This document shows, piece after piece, positions 34,895 to 46,066 of a DNA stretch of 64,000 bases. The notes under the pieces are model-generated. The model saw only the letters and a list, made by a program, of their open reading frames with translations, was not told the origin of the DNA and did no database searches. Position numbers and translations under genes: made by a program. Position 1 is the stretch's first letter; every line of letters starts with the position of its first letter. Where the stretch lies: NCBI GenBank assembly GCA_019054805.1, contig JAHQIY010000008.1, positions 2,961,501 to 3,025,500 on the forward strand. Reading direction: 5' to 3'. The stretch comes from Brachionus manjavacas (lineage: Eukaryota; Rotifera; Eurotatoria; Ploima; Brachionidae).

Positions 34895-35544
34895 TTATTG
34901 AACCTTAGATTTTTTAATTCTTTCTTTTTCATCTTCGATTTCGTCACGTCTCCTCGCAAGCGAAAACTCAATATAGGATAAATAGCCATCGTTGTTAAAA
35001 TCATCTTCCTTAAGTATTTCATCAATTATGTCTTGGAAATTTTTCAGTCAATTAAAGCTAATAAATTTAATTTCACAAATGAATACCAGTGTAATACTTT
35101 ATTTCCATGTCGAATGCCTCTCTGATTTTATCCCTATTCACGCTTCGGGAATCAATTTTTAGATCGTTTGCAAAATCGGAGTGCTTTATTGCTGAAAGAA
35201 TTTCCAATCCGTCCAAACGCGAATCATTGTTAAAATCATGTTCCCTTTTTTAGAAATTAAAATTTTGATTTTGAAATTTAAAAAAAAAACTCACATAAAA
35301 TAAAAAAATTCAATCTCTTCAGGAGATAGTTCTTTTTTTAGATCAATTTTCTCTTTTAAATGCTCTGCTACATGACTTAATCAAAAAATGTCTTAACTAT
35401 TTTAAAATTAATTCAATTTCACTTAATATCCTGAGCCATTTTGGAATTATGCATTTGTGGTCTTTGATTAGAATGAACATGTTCGTGTCCTTCATTTAAT
35501 GACACTACGTAACTCAGCAAAATAGCCAAAATAAAATTCATCAT
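34895..35544 (-). CDS. MCFD2: MCFD2-like secreted EF-hand protein
   Basis: Four exons (35544-35423, 35375-35295, 35244-35087, 35031-34895) give 165 aa (human 146). The N-terminus MMNFILAILLSYVVSL is a signal peptide, followed by a His-rich linker (GHEHVHSNQRPQMH). The conserved helix HVAEHLKEKIDLKKELSPEE corresponds to the human segment before the EF-hands. Two calcium-binding loops follow, EHDFNNDSRLDG with the LDGLEILSAIKH continuation, and EDDFNNDGYLSYIEF. MCFD2 is the calcium-binding partner of the lectin LMAN1/ERGIC-53 and helps export certain glycoproteins from the ER to the Golgi. It converges on RIOX1 with 204 bp between stop codons. A charged tail (ARRRDEIEDEKERIKK) extends past the usual end. 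Confidence 0.9.
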
Positions 35545-36128
35545 GGTCGAATCGTATTAAAAATAATTCTTCTTATTAAATTATAGTTCCTGATTTTTCA
35601 TTTTCAGTGACACATAATTTATGTAAGCAGAATATTGATTTTTGTTTGGAACTTCTCTAATTAAAATTATTAAGAAACGTGATTTATTTATTAATTAAAA
35701 GAATGTAATAATAAAATTAATTCAAGCAAGTCGACGAGTTCACCAAAAAATGCTTATCAAATAGTTACATAAAATGATTACAAAAAATAGGTTGGATAAT
35801 GCTTCGGAAATCGATTTAAAATTGAATACTCTCAAAAATTATTTAAATCTAAATTATCCTCTCAACTGAATGTTTTTTGAGCAAAAAAATTTCAATTAGA
35901 AATGCTTTTGAAAAATAGATGAAAATTGTCAAATAATATTTTAGAAAAAATTTTGTTTTTAATAAATGATCTTTAAATAATTTAAAAATTTTGTGGTTTC
36001 CGCTTTTTAGTTTTTATTAAAGGATGGATGTTTTTAAAAGCCATTATTAAGTAAACTGACTAAACAATCTGAGTAATAGAGAAACTGATTTAAAAATCAT
36101 TTTGATAAACAATTTTAAATCACAAACG
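35545..36128. other. MCFD2-thioredoxin spacer
   Basis: Divergent spacer of about 580 bp. AT-rich; no motif stands out. An in-frame upstream ATG at 36102 could extend the thioredoxin by nine residues. Confidence 0.5.
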
Positions 36129-36488
36129 ATGACTCAAAAACCCAAAGGTATTCCAAAAGTTACTGATTTAGGTGAATTCGAAGAAATTACATCGAAAGGT
36201 ATGTCTGTTGTTATAATTTCGGCTAGCTGGTGTGGAGTTTGCCGCTATTTTGAGCCGACTACTGCCAAATTGGCTAAAGAATATTCCAATATTAAATTTT
36301 TAAAAATCGATCTGGATGAAGCAGAGGAAACAATGCCAGACGCCGTCGAGCATGTCTGCACAGTACCACATTTTGATTTTTATCACAATGGCGAAATAGT
36401 TGGCGAATATTCAGGATCCAAAGCAGATCAATTAAAAAATGCCATTGAGAAATTAAGATGTCAATTAAAAGACGACAACCAAACCTAA
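36129..36488 (+). CDS. Thioredoxin with WCGVC active site
   Basis: This single exon encodes 119 aa with one thioredoxin fold. The active site is SASWCGVC (Trp34, Cys35, Cys38), followed by KLAKEYSNIKFLKIDLDEAEE, the cis-Pro region TVPHFDFYHNGE and the closing helix. Thioredoxins reduce protein disulfides using electrons from thioredoxin reductase. The canonical middle pair is Gly-Pro; here Pro is replaced by Val, which in other thioredoxins shifts redox potential. No signal peptide is seen, so it is probably cytosolic. The start at 36129 is chosen over an in-frame ATG at 36102 because it places Trp34 at the same position as in the neighbour at 38508. Long runs are shared with that neighbour (EYSNIKFLKIDLDEAEETMP), which marks a tandem duplication. 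Confidence 0.9.
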   Translation: MTQKPKGIPKVTDLGEFEEITSKGMSVVIISASWCGVCRYFEPTTAKLAKEYSNIKFLKIDLDEAEETMPDAVEHVCTVPHFDFYHNGEIVGEYSGSKADQLKNAIEKLRCQLKDDNQT

Positions 36489-38507
36489 GATCAGGTACAA
36501 AGAAGTATTATTAAAATCAAATTGACAACAAAATATGAAAAATATATTTTTATAAATAATTTCACCCCATATTTTTTATAAAAGTCATTTTTGTATTGAT
36601 TTAATAGCTTGATCAATTATCTCAATGTATGTGAAATATTTAGACGCAATTAATAGTTATTTGTAATTTTAAAAAAAAAACAATGAATGCTTTTATATTT
36701 TAGATATAAAAAAATTAATAAATTTTAATTTGAAAACATTTTTCTTTTTGAGCATATTTTTTTTAATTGTTTTTTGGTTAGCTTCAAAGCAAAAAATTGA
36801 ATTAAAATTAGAAAAATAAAATTTCAAGATATTTAAAAAATATCATCCACCGTTTCTTTACTAAAATGTAGTTGATTCTTAAATAATCTATATTGGTGAG
36901 TAGAGAGAGAAGATTTTTCGATGATCAAGAATTTACATATTTTTAAAGGAACATTAAAGCAGTGAAATTTATTTATATCTGATATATTTATATTACATTT
37001 ATTTTTTAAAATGTAGAGTAAATCTAAATTTAAAAGTGTAATTTTAAATTGCAAACATTTTTAATCATCAAATTTACAGTGATGTTCCGTATTCTATTTT
37101 TACAACAATTTACGTAAATTTACAAAATTAAAAATTCATTAAGTTTCCATATTTTACATAAATTGTTGTAAAAACAAAAAAGTATTTTAAGATCTCCTTT
37201 TTGATTTTTTTAAGTAGAGTCAAAAATTTTGTTTTGTTAAAACGATTTTTGACAAAATCATTTAAATTGAAAATGGCAAAATAACTGATGGAATTTTTTT
37301 TTTCAAAATAATTAGATAGGAAACCAACTTTCCGGGTAAGTGAATACTATAAGAGTATTTTTTGATGTATTTGAATATTTTTCAAAATTCCGTCGATGTA
37401 TTTTCGTCTATTGTGCATCAATATGTAAATCAGAAAATAAAATAAAAATAAATTCAATTTTCAATTTTAAAAAGATAGGAAAAAAACACATTTAAAATTT
37501 TAATTTATGTTTAGAAGACAATTTCTAAATAAAGCTTTCAACATATTTTTTATTGAATGGACGCCTTAATGGCGCTGTAAAAAAAATATTAAAATAAAAA
37601 TAAAACAATTAAGTAAATTTTTACAAAAAAAGAATATAAACAGACTGTTTCTGACAAAAATTTAAAATTGCTAATAATATTCATGATACCAATTAATTTA
37701 TTGATAAATGCCCTTGAATCTAAAAAATTTGTTAGATGCTTATAATTTATAAGACTAAACTAAATAACTTAAATTATCTAGTAAAATTCATAAAAAAATT
37801 ACTCAATCATAAAAATATATATGCTCTGTTACTACTTACTTAAATATATAATTTCAAATGTCTCTTAAAATTATTTTTTATTTAAAAGTTCAAAATATTC
37901 AAAACAAAATTTTTATCAAAGTTTCAAAATAATGAAAAATAATAGGATGATTTTTATCCTTGATTTATCTTTAAAATACATTAACCTTAAATGTAAAATA
38001 AATTTAGAAAATTAACCTAAATATAATAAGTAAGATAAACACAGAAAAATTTAATTTAATTATCATTTAAAAGTCCTAAAATATATTAAATAGATACTCA
38101 TTTAGTACAATTAGAGGATTTTTGTGATTTTTTATCCATTTCATTGCTAATAATTAAACAATTCTTTAAAAAAATAGCAATTATCTTGTGACACGATATT
38201 TAATTAGGACTTAAATTTATTATTTTTTTAATATTTTTTATTTTTCTTCCTCATGTAAGAGTGTTTTTTTTGTTTGTTTTTACTTGCCAAATAAATCAAT
38301 AGCTAATTTATATTTTACTTATTAGAAGGTATTTCCGAAAATTTCATCCTTTCGAGGATATCCTTAATTTAATTTACAAAAGGATGAATCCATTAAAAAA
38401 AAACATTTATTTTTGGGCAAATTATTTACACACATTTTGATATCAAAATAAGCTAATTTAGCCATAAAAGCAAACTATTTTAAGAAAATTTTAAAAAATT
38501 ATCAAAA
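36489..38507. other. Spacer between thioredoxin genes
   Basis: About 2 kb of AT-rich DNA. One imperfect hairpin is visible (37097-37176). A minus-strand open frame at 37054-36833 overlaps nothing recognisable and has biased composition, so it is not called. No second gene or transposon was recognised. Confidence 0.5.
37097..37176. repeat. Imperfect hairpin
   Basis: TTTTTACAACAATTTACGTA at the left is the near-exact reverse complement of ACATAAATTGTTGTAAAAAC at the right, with about 35-40 bp between the arms. It could be the remnant of a small MITE or a structured RNA. There is nothing to decide between these. Confidence 0.5.
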
Positions 38508-39905
38508 ATGAGTCGAAAATCAAAAAGTCTGATTAAAATTTCAAATTTGGATGAGTTCGAAAATATGATACTAGAAGGATCAGTCATTGTGAACATTTCA
38601 GCTTCATGGTGCGGAGCCTGTCGTTTTTTTGAGTCAGTTTTGACCAAAATAGCCAAGGAATATTCGAATATAAAATTTTTAAAAATTGATCTAGACGAAG
38701 CTGAGGAGACTATGCCTGATGTAATAGAACATGTTTCTAACATACCTCATTTTGATCTATACCACGATGGCATAAAAGTTGCTGAGTATTGTGGTTCCAA
38801 AGCAGACCAGCTAAAAAATGCCATTGAACAATTAAAATCAAAGACAATCAACGAAAATGAGAATGATCCCAACAAATTAAGCTTGGATAATTTTAATGGA
38901 GCTCCATCAGTAAAAGATCAAATAATGGAACAAACAAATTCAAGTCAAAGCAATAATGAAGAATCTAAAGAAGATCAAATTTTGGAAAAAATAAAAAGTC
39001 CTGATGCTGAAGATATTAAAAATAATGAATTTTCAAGTGATCAATCAAACATTAAACTAAACGGAAGTCAATTTGCAAAATTGAACTCGGATTCAGAGCA
39101 AAAAAATGAACCTTTAAACGAGCTAAATGAGGAAATAAATAAACCTCTGGAGATCATACCAGATAGTAAGTTCGTTGTTAATATATCGGAAACAGAACAA
39201 TTCAAAGAAATCATTTCGAATGGTGTTTCTTTGGTAAATATTCACGATCCATCATGTCCTCTTTCAATTTACATAAGTACTCATTTTAATCAATTAGCAG
39301 ACCAAAATCAAGAAATAAAATTTTTAAAAATCCATGTTAAACATGTTGAGGAAAAAATGTTTCCTGAACTTGAGCATATTTGTGCTACGCCTCATTTTGA
39401 TCTGTACAAGAATGGAAAAAAAATAGAACAGTATTGTGGTTCCGATGAGTCCAAATTAAACGAAGCTATAATCTTATTGAAATCATTGTTATTTAATAAG
39501 TCTGATGACGAAGAAATAATTTTGGAAGTTCCATCCGATGATTCAGGTACCAAAGAGAAAGAACAAAAAAGTGAAAATATGAAACTTATAAATTCTTATG
39601 AAGCATTTAAAGAAAATACTTTAGTTGGAGCATCGCTAGTTCACTATTCGGCTGACTGGTGCAGACCTTCTCTCTCCATTCAACCAATTTTGGAAAATTT
39701 AGCTATCCAAAATACCAACATAAAGTTTATTCAAGTAAATTTTGACAGGGCAAAGATATTAATGCCAGATTATGTTAGTCACATAAATACCATCCCTTAT
39801 TTTGAGCTTTATTATAACGGAGAAAAAATTGGAGAATTTTTGGGAGATAATATAGTTAAAATTAAAAAAAGTATTAAATTGTTAAATTCAAAAAGTAACG
39901 GTTAA
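38508..39905 (+). CDS. Triple-thioredoxin-domain protein
   Basis: This single exon encodes 465 aa with three thioredoxin folds in tandem. Domain 1 (about residues 1-115) has SASWCGACRFF with both cysteines (Cys35, Cys38). Domain 2 (about 222-325) has HDPSCPLS, so one cysteine remains and the Trp is lost. Domain 3 (about 360-463) has SADWCRPS, which keeps Trp and the first Cys while the second is Ser. An acidic, Asn/Ser-rich linker joins domains 1 and 2 (about 116-220). Each domain keeps the NIKFLKI/IKFIQV strand, a EE.MP[DE] segment, and a PHFDLY or PYFELY cis-Pro block. Domain 1 is nearly the same as the thioredoxin at 36129. Only domain 1 should have full dithiol activity; domains 2 and 3 may bind partners or form mixed disulfides. 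No signal peptide or membrane segment is seen. Confidence 0.9.
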   Translation: MSRKSKSLIKISNLDEFENMILEGSVIVNISASWCGACRFFESVLTKIAKEYSNIKFLKIDLDEAEETMPDVIEHVSNIPHFDLYHDGIKVAEYCGSKADQLKNAIEQLKSKTINENENDPNKLSLDNFNGAPSVKDQIMEQTNSSQSNNEESKEDQILEKIKSPDAEDIKNNEFSSDQSNIKLNGSQFAKLNSDSEQKNEPLNELNEEINKPLEIIPDSKFVVNISETEQFKEIISNGVSLVNIHDPSCPLSIYISTHFNQLADQNQEIKFLKIHVKHVEEKMFPELEHICATPHFDLYKNGKKIEQYCGSDESKLNEAIILLKSLLFNKSDDEEIILEVPSDDSGTKEKEQKSENMKLINSYEAFKENTLVGASLVHYSADWCRPSLSIQPILENLAIQNTNIKFIQVNFDRAKILMPDYVSHINTIPYFELYYNGEKIGEFLGDNIVKIKKSIKLLNSKSNG

Positions 39906-40221
39906 TGATTTTTTTAATTAATTTTTCATTATTAATCTAATATAATAAAGCCGATATTTTAAATTATTTCAAATCTTAAATTCTATTCAAAAATTGGATT
40001 AATAAATTCATTTTGGATACTTTAGGAGTATTTGTATAAAATCATTTTATATGAATATTTTGCTTTCTCTTATAATGAAAATAATCAAATTTAATAAAAA
40101 AAATTTTAAATTCAAATCTAAATTTTTGTGAAAATAAAACTTACTGAAGCTTCATTAACTTAAAAGTAGTTTTAATGAAAGCTGTGCTTTTTTTTTAAAT
40201 AAAAATTAACATGCCATTTGC

Positions 40222-40310
40222 ACGAATACTACTTGTCCAGAAGACAAACTAAAACTTTTTGCTGATGATGTGCTCCAAAATAATTCATATTTTCTTACGA
40301 AATAGATCTC
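40222..40310 (+). pseudogene. Reverse-transcriptase FADD-box scrap
   Basis: One frame reads CPEDKLKLFADDVLQNNSYF and then stops. KL.LFADD is the catalytic block of non-LTR reverse transcriptases. The piece is only about 25 codons with nothing recognisable on either side, so this is a tentative relic. Confidence 0.4.
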
Positions 40311-40600
40311 AGTCCAAATGACTCTTAAAGTGGTTCTTGCCAAAATGTCTAAAATTAAACAGAATGGTTTAACTTTGACTAGAATTTGTTTTTGTTACTA
40401 AAACTAATTTTTTATTCCATAAAATAAGTTGACTTTATAAAAATGGTACACGAAATTAAAATAACTTTTTTTAAATAAACATTCTTTTTTAAAATAAGAA
40501 TTGTTTAAAGAAATTATTATACAATTTTTTTCGAAATTTTAAGTAATTGATTCGGAAAGTGAATCAGATAGTTTAGTTGGAAAAGATGGACAGGGAAAAC

Positions 40601-40633
40601 ATTCAAGCGATTGCTAGATAAAGACAAAGACCA
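40601..40633. repeat. Short dispersed repeat (second copy at 21.0 kb)
   Basis: TTCAAGCGATTGCTAGATAA plus AGACAAAGACC, matching 21,031-21,062 with a few substitutions. Confidence 0.5.
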
Positions 40634-42057
40634 ACAAGAAGGAATTCTGTATTATGGATTTTAGAAGTCATTTTAAGGTTTTTAAGCTTTTTTCAAATAA
40701 AAAAGTATTATTATACTGAAAAAGCCTTTTATATTTTAAATATAAAAATCTATTTTATCTAAATAGAATCATTTTATAAGAAAATAATTTAGTTTAGAAT
40801 AAGTTATAGAAAATAATTTGTGATTAGTGATAGCAGGCGAAGTAAAATTAGTGATAAAAAAAAGTAAAATAAGTAAAGACCTTCAATTTTTTGTTGTTGC
40901 TAAATTTGATGACAAATTTAATCTAATTTTTGTCACAAAAAACTATTTCGACTGACAAGCATATTAATTGAAATTAATAATTATTGACAAAATAATTAAC
41001 TTTTTAGTTCTCTTTTGTAATTATGGTTCTTAAAATAACCACCTTTTAATGGTGTCCTTTATTCAAAATGTTTAGCTTGTTTGGCTGGGTATGGGATTAT
41101 ATTTGAATGCATCAGTGCTACTTTGGCAAGAATCACTGAAAATTTTAATTAATTTTAAAACTGCAAAATGGTGCACCTTTTTTCCATAAAGTAAAATTTT
41201 AATTTTTTTTTTTTTTTTTTAAATAAATCAAGTCAATATTCAATTTACCCCTTATCTTATACTATTTTTTTGTCTTGTTTATTATTTGAAAAATTATTTT
41301 AGGTAAAAAAGTAGACCAAAGTGCAATAAAGTATGCTACATTAGGCTGTATTTTTAAGATATATTTTATTATCTTTAATTTTTATTTATCAAAAATTATG
41401 AATATTTGTTCGATTTGTATTTTAATTTTACAATAGCACTAAAAAATGGCTTGACGTTACAATTTTCACCGGAAAAAAATTCAAATAACCGGAGATTATC
41501 TGATGACGCTTCAAATTTATTTTTGTTTTTGATATTAAATTTTATCTGGAAAGGTTTTATTAAAAAAAAATTCTAAAATAAAATCCTTTGTTGACATACA
41601 TTTAATTTGATTAAATCATAAAACAAATGTAATATGTTATTAAATTCAGAATATTCATTCATTATATCTACTAATGATATATGAATTGATAATTTGGGGA
41701 AATGAAAATTTTTTGAATAGAGAAAAATTAATTTTTTAATTCAAATGACTTGGTTTAAAACTCGTTTTACCAACTATATCAGCAAAAATAAAATTCGTAT
41801 CACCCAAATTGATGCCCACTTCAATTGTGCTCTTCAGCTGACATGTTCAAAATGAAAAAGTCAAAATCGAATTTAAGATTAAATAAAGTTTGTTAATAGG
41901 TTAATACTCTCTAAAAAAAAATTTCTTTTAACTTTTGTAACTATCTAGTTATAAAAAATATCGTCTTGAAAAATAAATTTTAAAATAATTTTAGTTGTTT
42001 TTAAACAATCAAATTTTATTTATTGAAAAATATACACAATAATGATGTTATCCATTT

Positions 42058-45000
42058 TTAAGAAGCATTTCGTCCCCTCAATCTTTTCATTAAATTGTTT
42101 TGGTTAACAGCTGCTTTTCTTCTTCTTTCCTTTGAAAAATATGATAATGTAAATATTAGTTAATAATAAAAATATCTTTTATCAAAATACCATTGGAGTT
42201 GTTCCTGGTGTTATAGAAACATCAAATATTTCCGAAATTCTTTTCTGAGGAGTATTTGCAGAATTCAATGTATTGAGCAAAACTGAATTTGTTTCGGTCG
42301 TATCAAACAAACTAATGTCGACATTCTTTTATTATACAATATAAGATAGTATGAAAAACACAAGTTTTTTGGTTTTGAACTGCTAAATGTTATTTTTACT
42401 TTATCAATTTAGAAAAATCAAAACTAGATATATTAGAACTGATTTAATCAAATCAATTTTTTTGTCATTTAATTACATCTTTTTTAAATAGTATGTTTAA
42501 AAATAATCTTCTAAAAATATTGCCAACAATTAATTTTTTTGCTTGACAGAGCCTTATTAACTAGTTTATTATTTTATATTTTAATTAATCGTTTTCATAG
42601 TTCAATTGATGCATTGCCAAGATATTAAAATAATTGAAGTGTTTTTTAAAAGCTTGCTAAAATGAGAAATTACTTTAAGAATGTCTTAAATTTCATTTTT
42701 TAGAAAAAATGTTTTCTTAGTATCATAGATTATGATCTCCATAAAAATTAAATTAAAAACATTCAAGAATACCCCTATAGTATTTATATTTAAATACTTA
42801 AAAATCTACTAATTGACATGATAAAAATAAAACTTTTATAAAATCGATTTTATTTATTTAATTTAATTGATTCAAGGCAAAATCAGCATTATTCAAGTCG
42901 ACTTGAAATTGATGACTAGAAGTTAAATAACTTTTATGAAACTTTGCTATCATACTTATTTTGTTTGAGAAATTTTTTAAAATCTAAATTTTAATTAATT
43001 ATTTTGAATTTCATTTTAATTTTTTATTAGAAAAATCGAGTTACATTACTAACTTGGATCCTAAAAAAGAAAATGAAACCTAAAAAAAAATTTATTAAAT
43101 ATTTTATGGCAAGTTTTTTTTCAGTTTAAATTTTTGAATAGAGACTTGAAAAAAGAATTGGCTTTATTCAAAAAGGTCATACAAAGTAAAATTCAAAATC
43201 TTTTTTTAAAAAATCTAAATCACTTGCATGGTTATTTTTTTTACAAATCAAGAAATAAAATCGATCATAATAATTAAAACTAAACTCCATTTAATTAAAA
43301 ATTAAAGAATGATTCAAAAATTATCAAAATTTACACTAAATAATGTAAAAATTCAGAAGATTTTTAAGAAAAAATTAAAAAAATTTTTGTTTTCTTAAAT
43401 CTAAAAAGAAAATGAAATTTTACTAAAAACTGATAAGAGCAAAAATTGCCAAATATTTTGCTGGATTTGAATTTAACTCGACTGCCAAATACTTACGTCA
43501 AATTTTAATGTGTAAAAAGTGTAATCTTGCGTAAGATAAAATAAATTTTGTCATAACCATGTAAAATAAAAGCTCTCTTAAATTTCTTGAAAATTCTAAT
43601 TTTATGATAAATTTTTGCAATGATTTTTAAGCTTCGATTTACCTATTGCTCAAAGGTCTCAATATCTTTAATTTAATAATTAGATAGCAGAATTTCATTC
43701 AAAGGCCTGGAAAAAATTTTCTTAAGTTTGGAAAAATATCATTTCAATAGAGCAAAAGGCTACCAGCTTTCAAAAACCGTCTTTAAAAACCTTGACATAA
43801 TCAATCAATATAATTAGATTACCTTGCTTATTAAAATAGGCATGTATCGATGCTTGAGCGTTTGCAATTCATACTCGCAGCTAGTCAAAGCCTGCTGTAA
43901 CTCGTAAAGCAGCACAATATCAGATCTCAACTCATTAAAGATATCGCAAACAGTTTCAGTAGCTATGGGTTTGTGTTCGATCTGTAATTCATCCAACAAC
44001 TGTTCGATAGCTTTTATTTTCTTCAGACCGACTGATTGTGGAAGCTTAGTCCTAGAGCTTCGCAAAGATACACCAGAAACTTTAGTATCTGGAAACTTAA
44101 TTCCGGTCGATTCTGAAAGTGGCTTAAATTTTTGTTATTTTTTTTGAATCTAAAATTCAAAATTTACTTTAAAAACAATTGGCTTTTTGGATGATTTAGA
44201 CTCTGGGACACTTGATGTGACAGATGAAGGCGAGACTAGGCCTTCAGATTGACTAGATTTAGACGGTCTATTGCCAACTACAACACTAATTGAGCCATCA
44301 TTTGAATTGACTGAATTTTTTCTCTGTTTTAGCTTGGATGGTTTAGGCAAAGCATTGCCAGATTTATTTTCAATTTGTTTTACTTTTAAACTATTGTTTG
44401 TCGTTTTTGAATTTTCCAAATCTCCCGCAGCTGTCAGAAGCTTTGACACTTCTTGTTGTTTTTTTTCTCTTTCCTTTTTGCGCACTTCAATTTTTTTAAG
44501 CTCTTCAATCAAATAAATTTCCTCTTCGACTTGTTCTTTGGTCCGATTGAATAGTTTTTCCAATTGTTCCCTTCGTTTTTTCTCATGCTCCGGGTCAAAT
44601 ACATAAATTTTTGATTCGTCCACTCCACGAATTTTCTGCATAATTCCAGTTACTTTATAGTACCTGTCTTTGAGCTCATCAATAGTTCGATTTTTGCCTT
44701 GAAATTTTTCGCCTTCCCACCGATCATGCACCACGAAAAATCTTAAATCGTACATTTGACAAAGTTCAAAAAGATAATCGGTTTCCTCTTTGGTCCAGCT
44801 GTCATCCTTGAGATACGAGGCATATTCTGAATCTGTGTAGGTAGATAATAGAACTTTTTTGTTGTATTTGGCGAATGGGTATTCTTTGTCTGGATCATCA
44901 TTTGCACATCGCCAATGGCAGAAAGTTGCCGAATCAGTCCTAGCCGGATTTTCGAATTCTATCCATCTCCACTTGCGAACACCGTATCTCAACTTGGCTT

Positions 45001-45258
45001 TCGGATGCTTGTAAAGTTGTGGCTCTTCAGCAGGGATCAGTGGCGGTTGATCGGGGTCATCTTTACTCATCAGACCCCATACTTCTCTATGGACACCCTG
45101 AGGTCTTTTGATAGATTCTGCTGAGCGCTTTGATTTTTTCTTTTTTTTTAATTTAGAATAGTTTTTGCCAAAAATTATTTATAGAATTTTACCTTTTTGA
45201 TTTGTTTGGGTTGATTCTGCTCGCCAATTTCGAGAATATCTCTTACATCACTATTCAT
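42058..45258 (-). CDS. DMAP1: DNA methyltransferase 1-associated protein 1 (SWC4/Eaf2)
   Basis: Five exons (45258-45193, 45139-44168, 44122-43823, 42325-42191, 42129-42058) give 514 aa (human 467). DMAP1 is a subunit of the TIP60/NuA4 acetyltransferase and SRCAP complexes, which exchange and acetylate histones in the nucleus. The start SDVRDILEIG matches human ADVRDILELG. The SANT/Myb-like domain (about residues 130-180) reads DDSWTKEETDYLFELCQMYD ... RFFVVHDRW ... IDELKDRYYKV, followed by the charged helix RREQLEKLFNRTKEQVEEE. Exon 3 has GIKFPDTKVSGVSLRSSRTK, LPQSVGLKKIKAIEQLLDEL and NELRSDIVLLYELQQALTSC, all near-diagnostic. The last exons (IFDVSITPGTTPMERRRKAA) correspond to the human IIDVVGAPLTPNSRKRRE tail and were placed by frame and by that match. 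Intron 3 is 1.5 kb. Confidence 0.93.
42326..43822. other. DMAP1 intron 3
   Basis: About 1.5 kb of AT-rich intron. I see no gene, transposon or clear repeat in it. Confidence 0.6.
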
Positions 45259-46066
45259 TTTGACAGAATTTGAATTTATTTTAAAGTAAATGATATTTTA
45301 AGAATAAAGAAAAAATTAAGTAATTTCATTTTAATTTTTCTTTTCATGTACTCATTTTTTAGAAAAATAAATTTAACTTTATATCAGAATATTTACTGAA
45401 TGAATTTGAGAGAATTTTATCTGTACTATTTTTACATTTAATTCAGAGTTGTTTAGAAAAAAAAGTCCGGACTTTTTTTTAATTTTTTTTCTTAAGTACA
45501 ACATTAAAATGTTTTCTTTTATAAATAAATAAATCTTAAAATATTGATATTTTAATTGATCATTAATATTTCCCTGTTAATCAAAATTAATTCTTATCTG
45601 TTGAATTTAGTGAAACATACTTTATTTCATGTTGTTTCACCATCAAAGTTTAAAAAGCTCAAATTTGTCAATTTAAATTAATGAAAAAGAATTTTATTTT
45701 TGTAATTATTTTGAGGTTTGAATGAAAATTCACAATGCCTAATTTCGGACCTTGCAAGATCTTGAATTTCTGCACATTTAGCAGGCACAGGTTTCTTTTT
45801 TATTAGACATCTCTTCAACACCATTTACTAATCATTATTAGTAGAATAAATAGATGTTTTGAAAACTTAAAGATGTCAGTTTTCAATTTTCAAAAGGTTT
45901 TATTAAATATTATTTATCATACTGAATTTGAATTTATTTTAAATCGATATCTAAGGAGAGTTTTACCACAAGCTCGTTTAATTTTATAGAATTGATATTA
46001 GAACAAAAAAAATCAAAAAATAATTTAAAATTATTTTGTTAAACGAATGCCATGTATGTTTTATAT
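45259..46066. other. DMAP1-PCNA spacer
   Basis: Both flanking genes are on the minus strand, so the DMAP1 promoter and the PCNA 3' end share this 808 bp. A dispersed repeat at 45677-45742 matches 23.1 kb. Next to it, a minus-strand frame at about 45800-45715 reads PVPAKCAEIQDLARSEIRHC and extends into the repeat; it may be a transposon relic. Nothing else recognised. Confidence 0.45.
45677..45742. repeat. Dispersed repeat (second copy at 23.1 kb)
   Basis: Contains GGTTTGAATGAAAATTCACA then ATGCCTA, matching 23,163-23,193 except for one base, with weaker similarity to the left. Confidence 0.55.

Larger units (their letters stand above)
39906..42057. other. Thioredoxin-DMAP1 spacer
   Basis: Convergent spacer of about 2.1 kb. 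It holds a tiny reverse-transcriptase relic (40222-40310) and a short dispersed repeat (40601-40633, shared with 21.0 kb). The remainder is AT-rich, with a poly-T run near 41,205, and shows no gene. The DMAP1 poly(A) signal (TTTATT read on plus, around 42016-42022) lies at the right edge. Confidence 0.45.
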
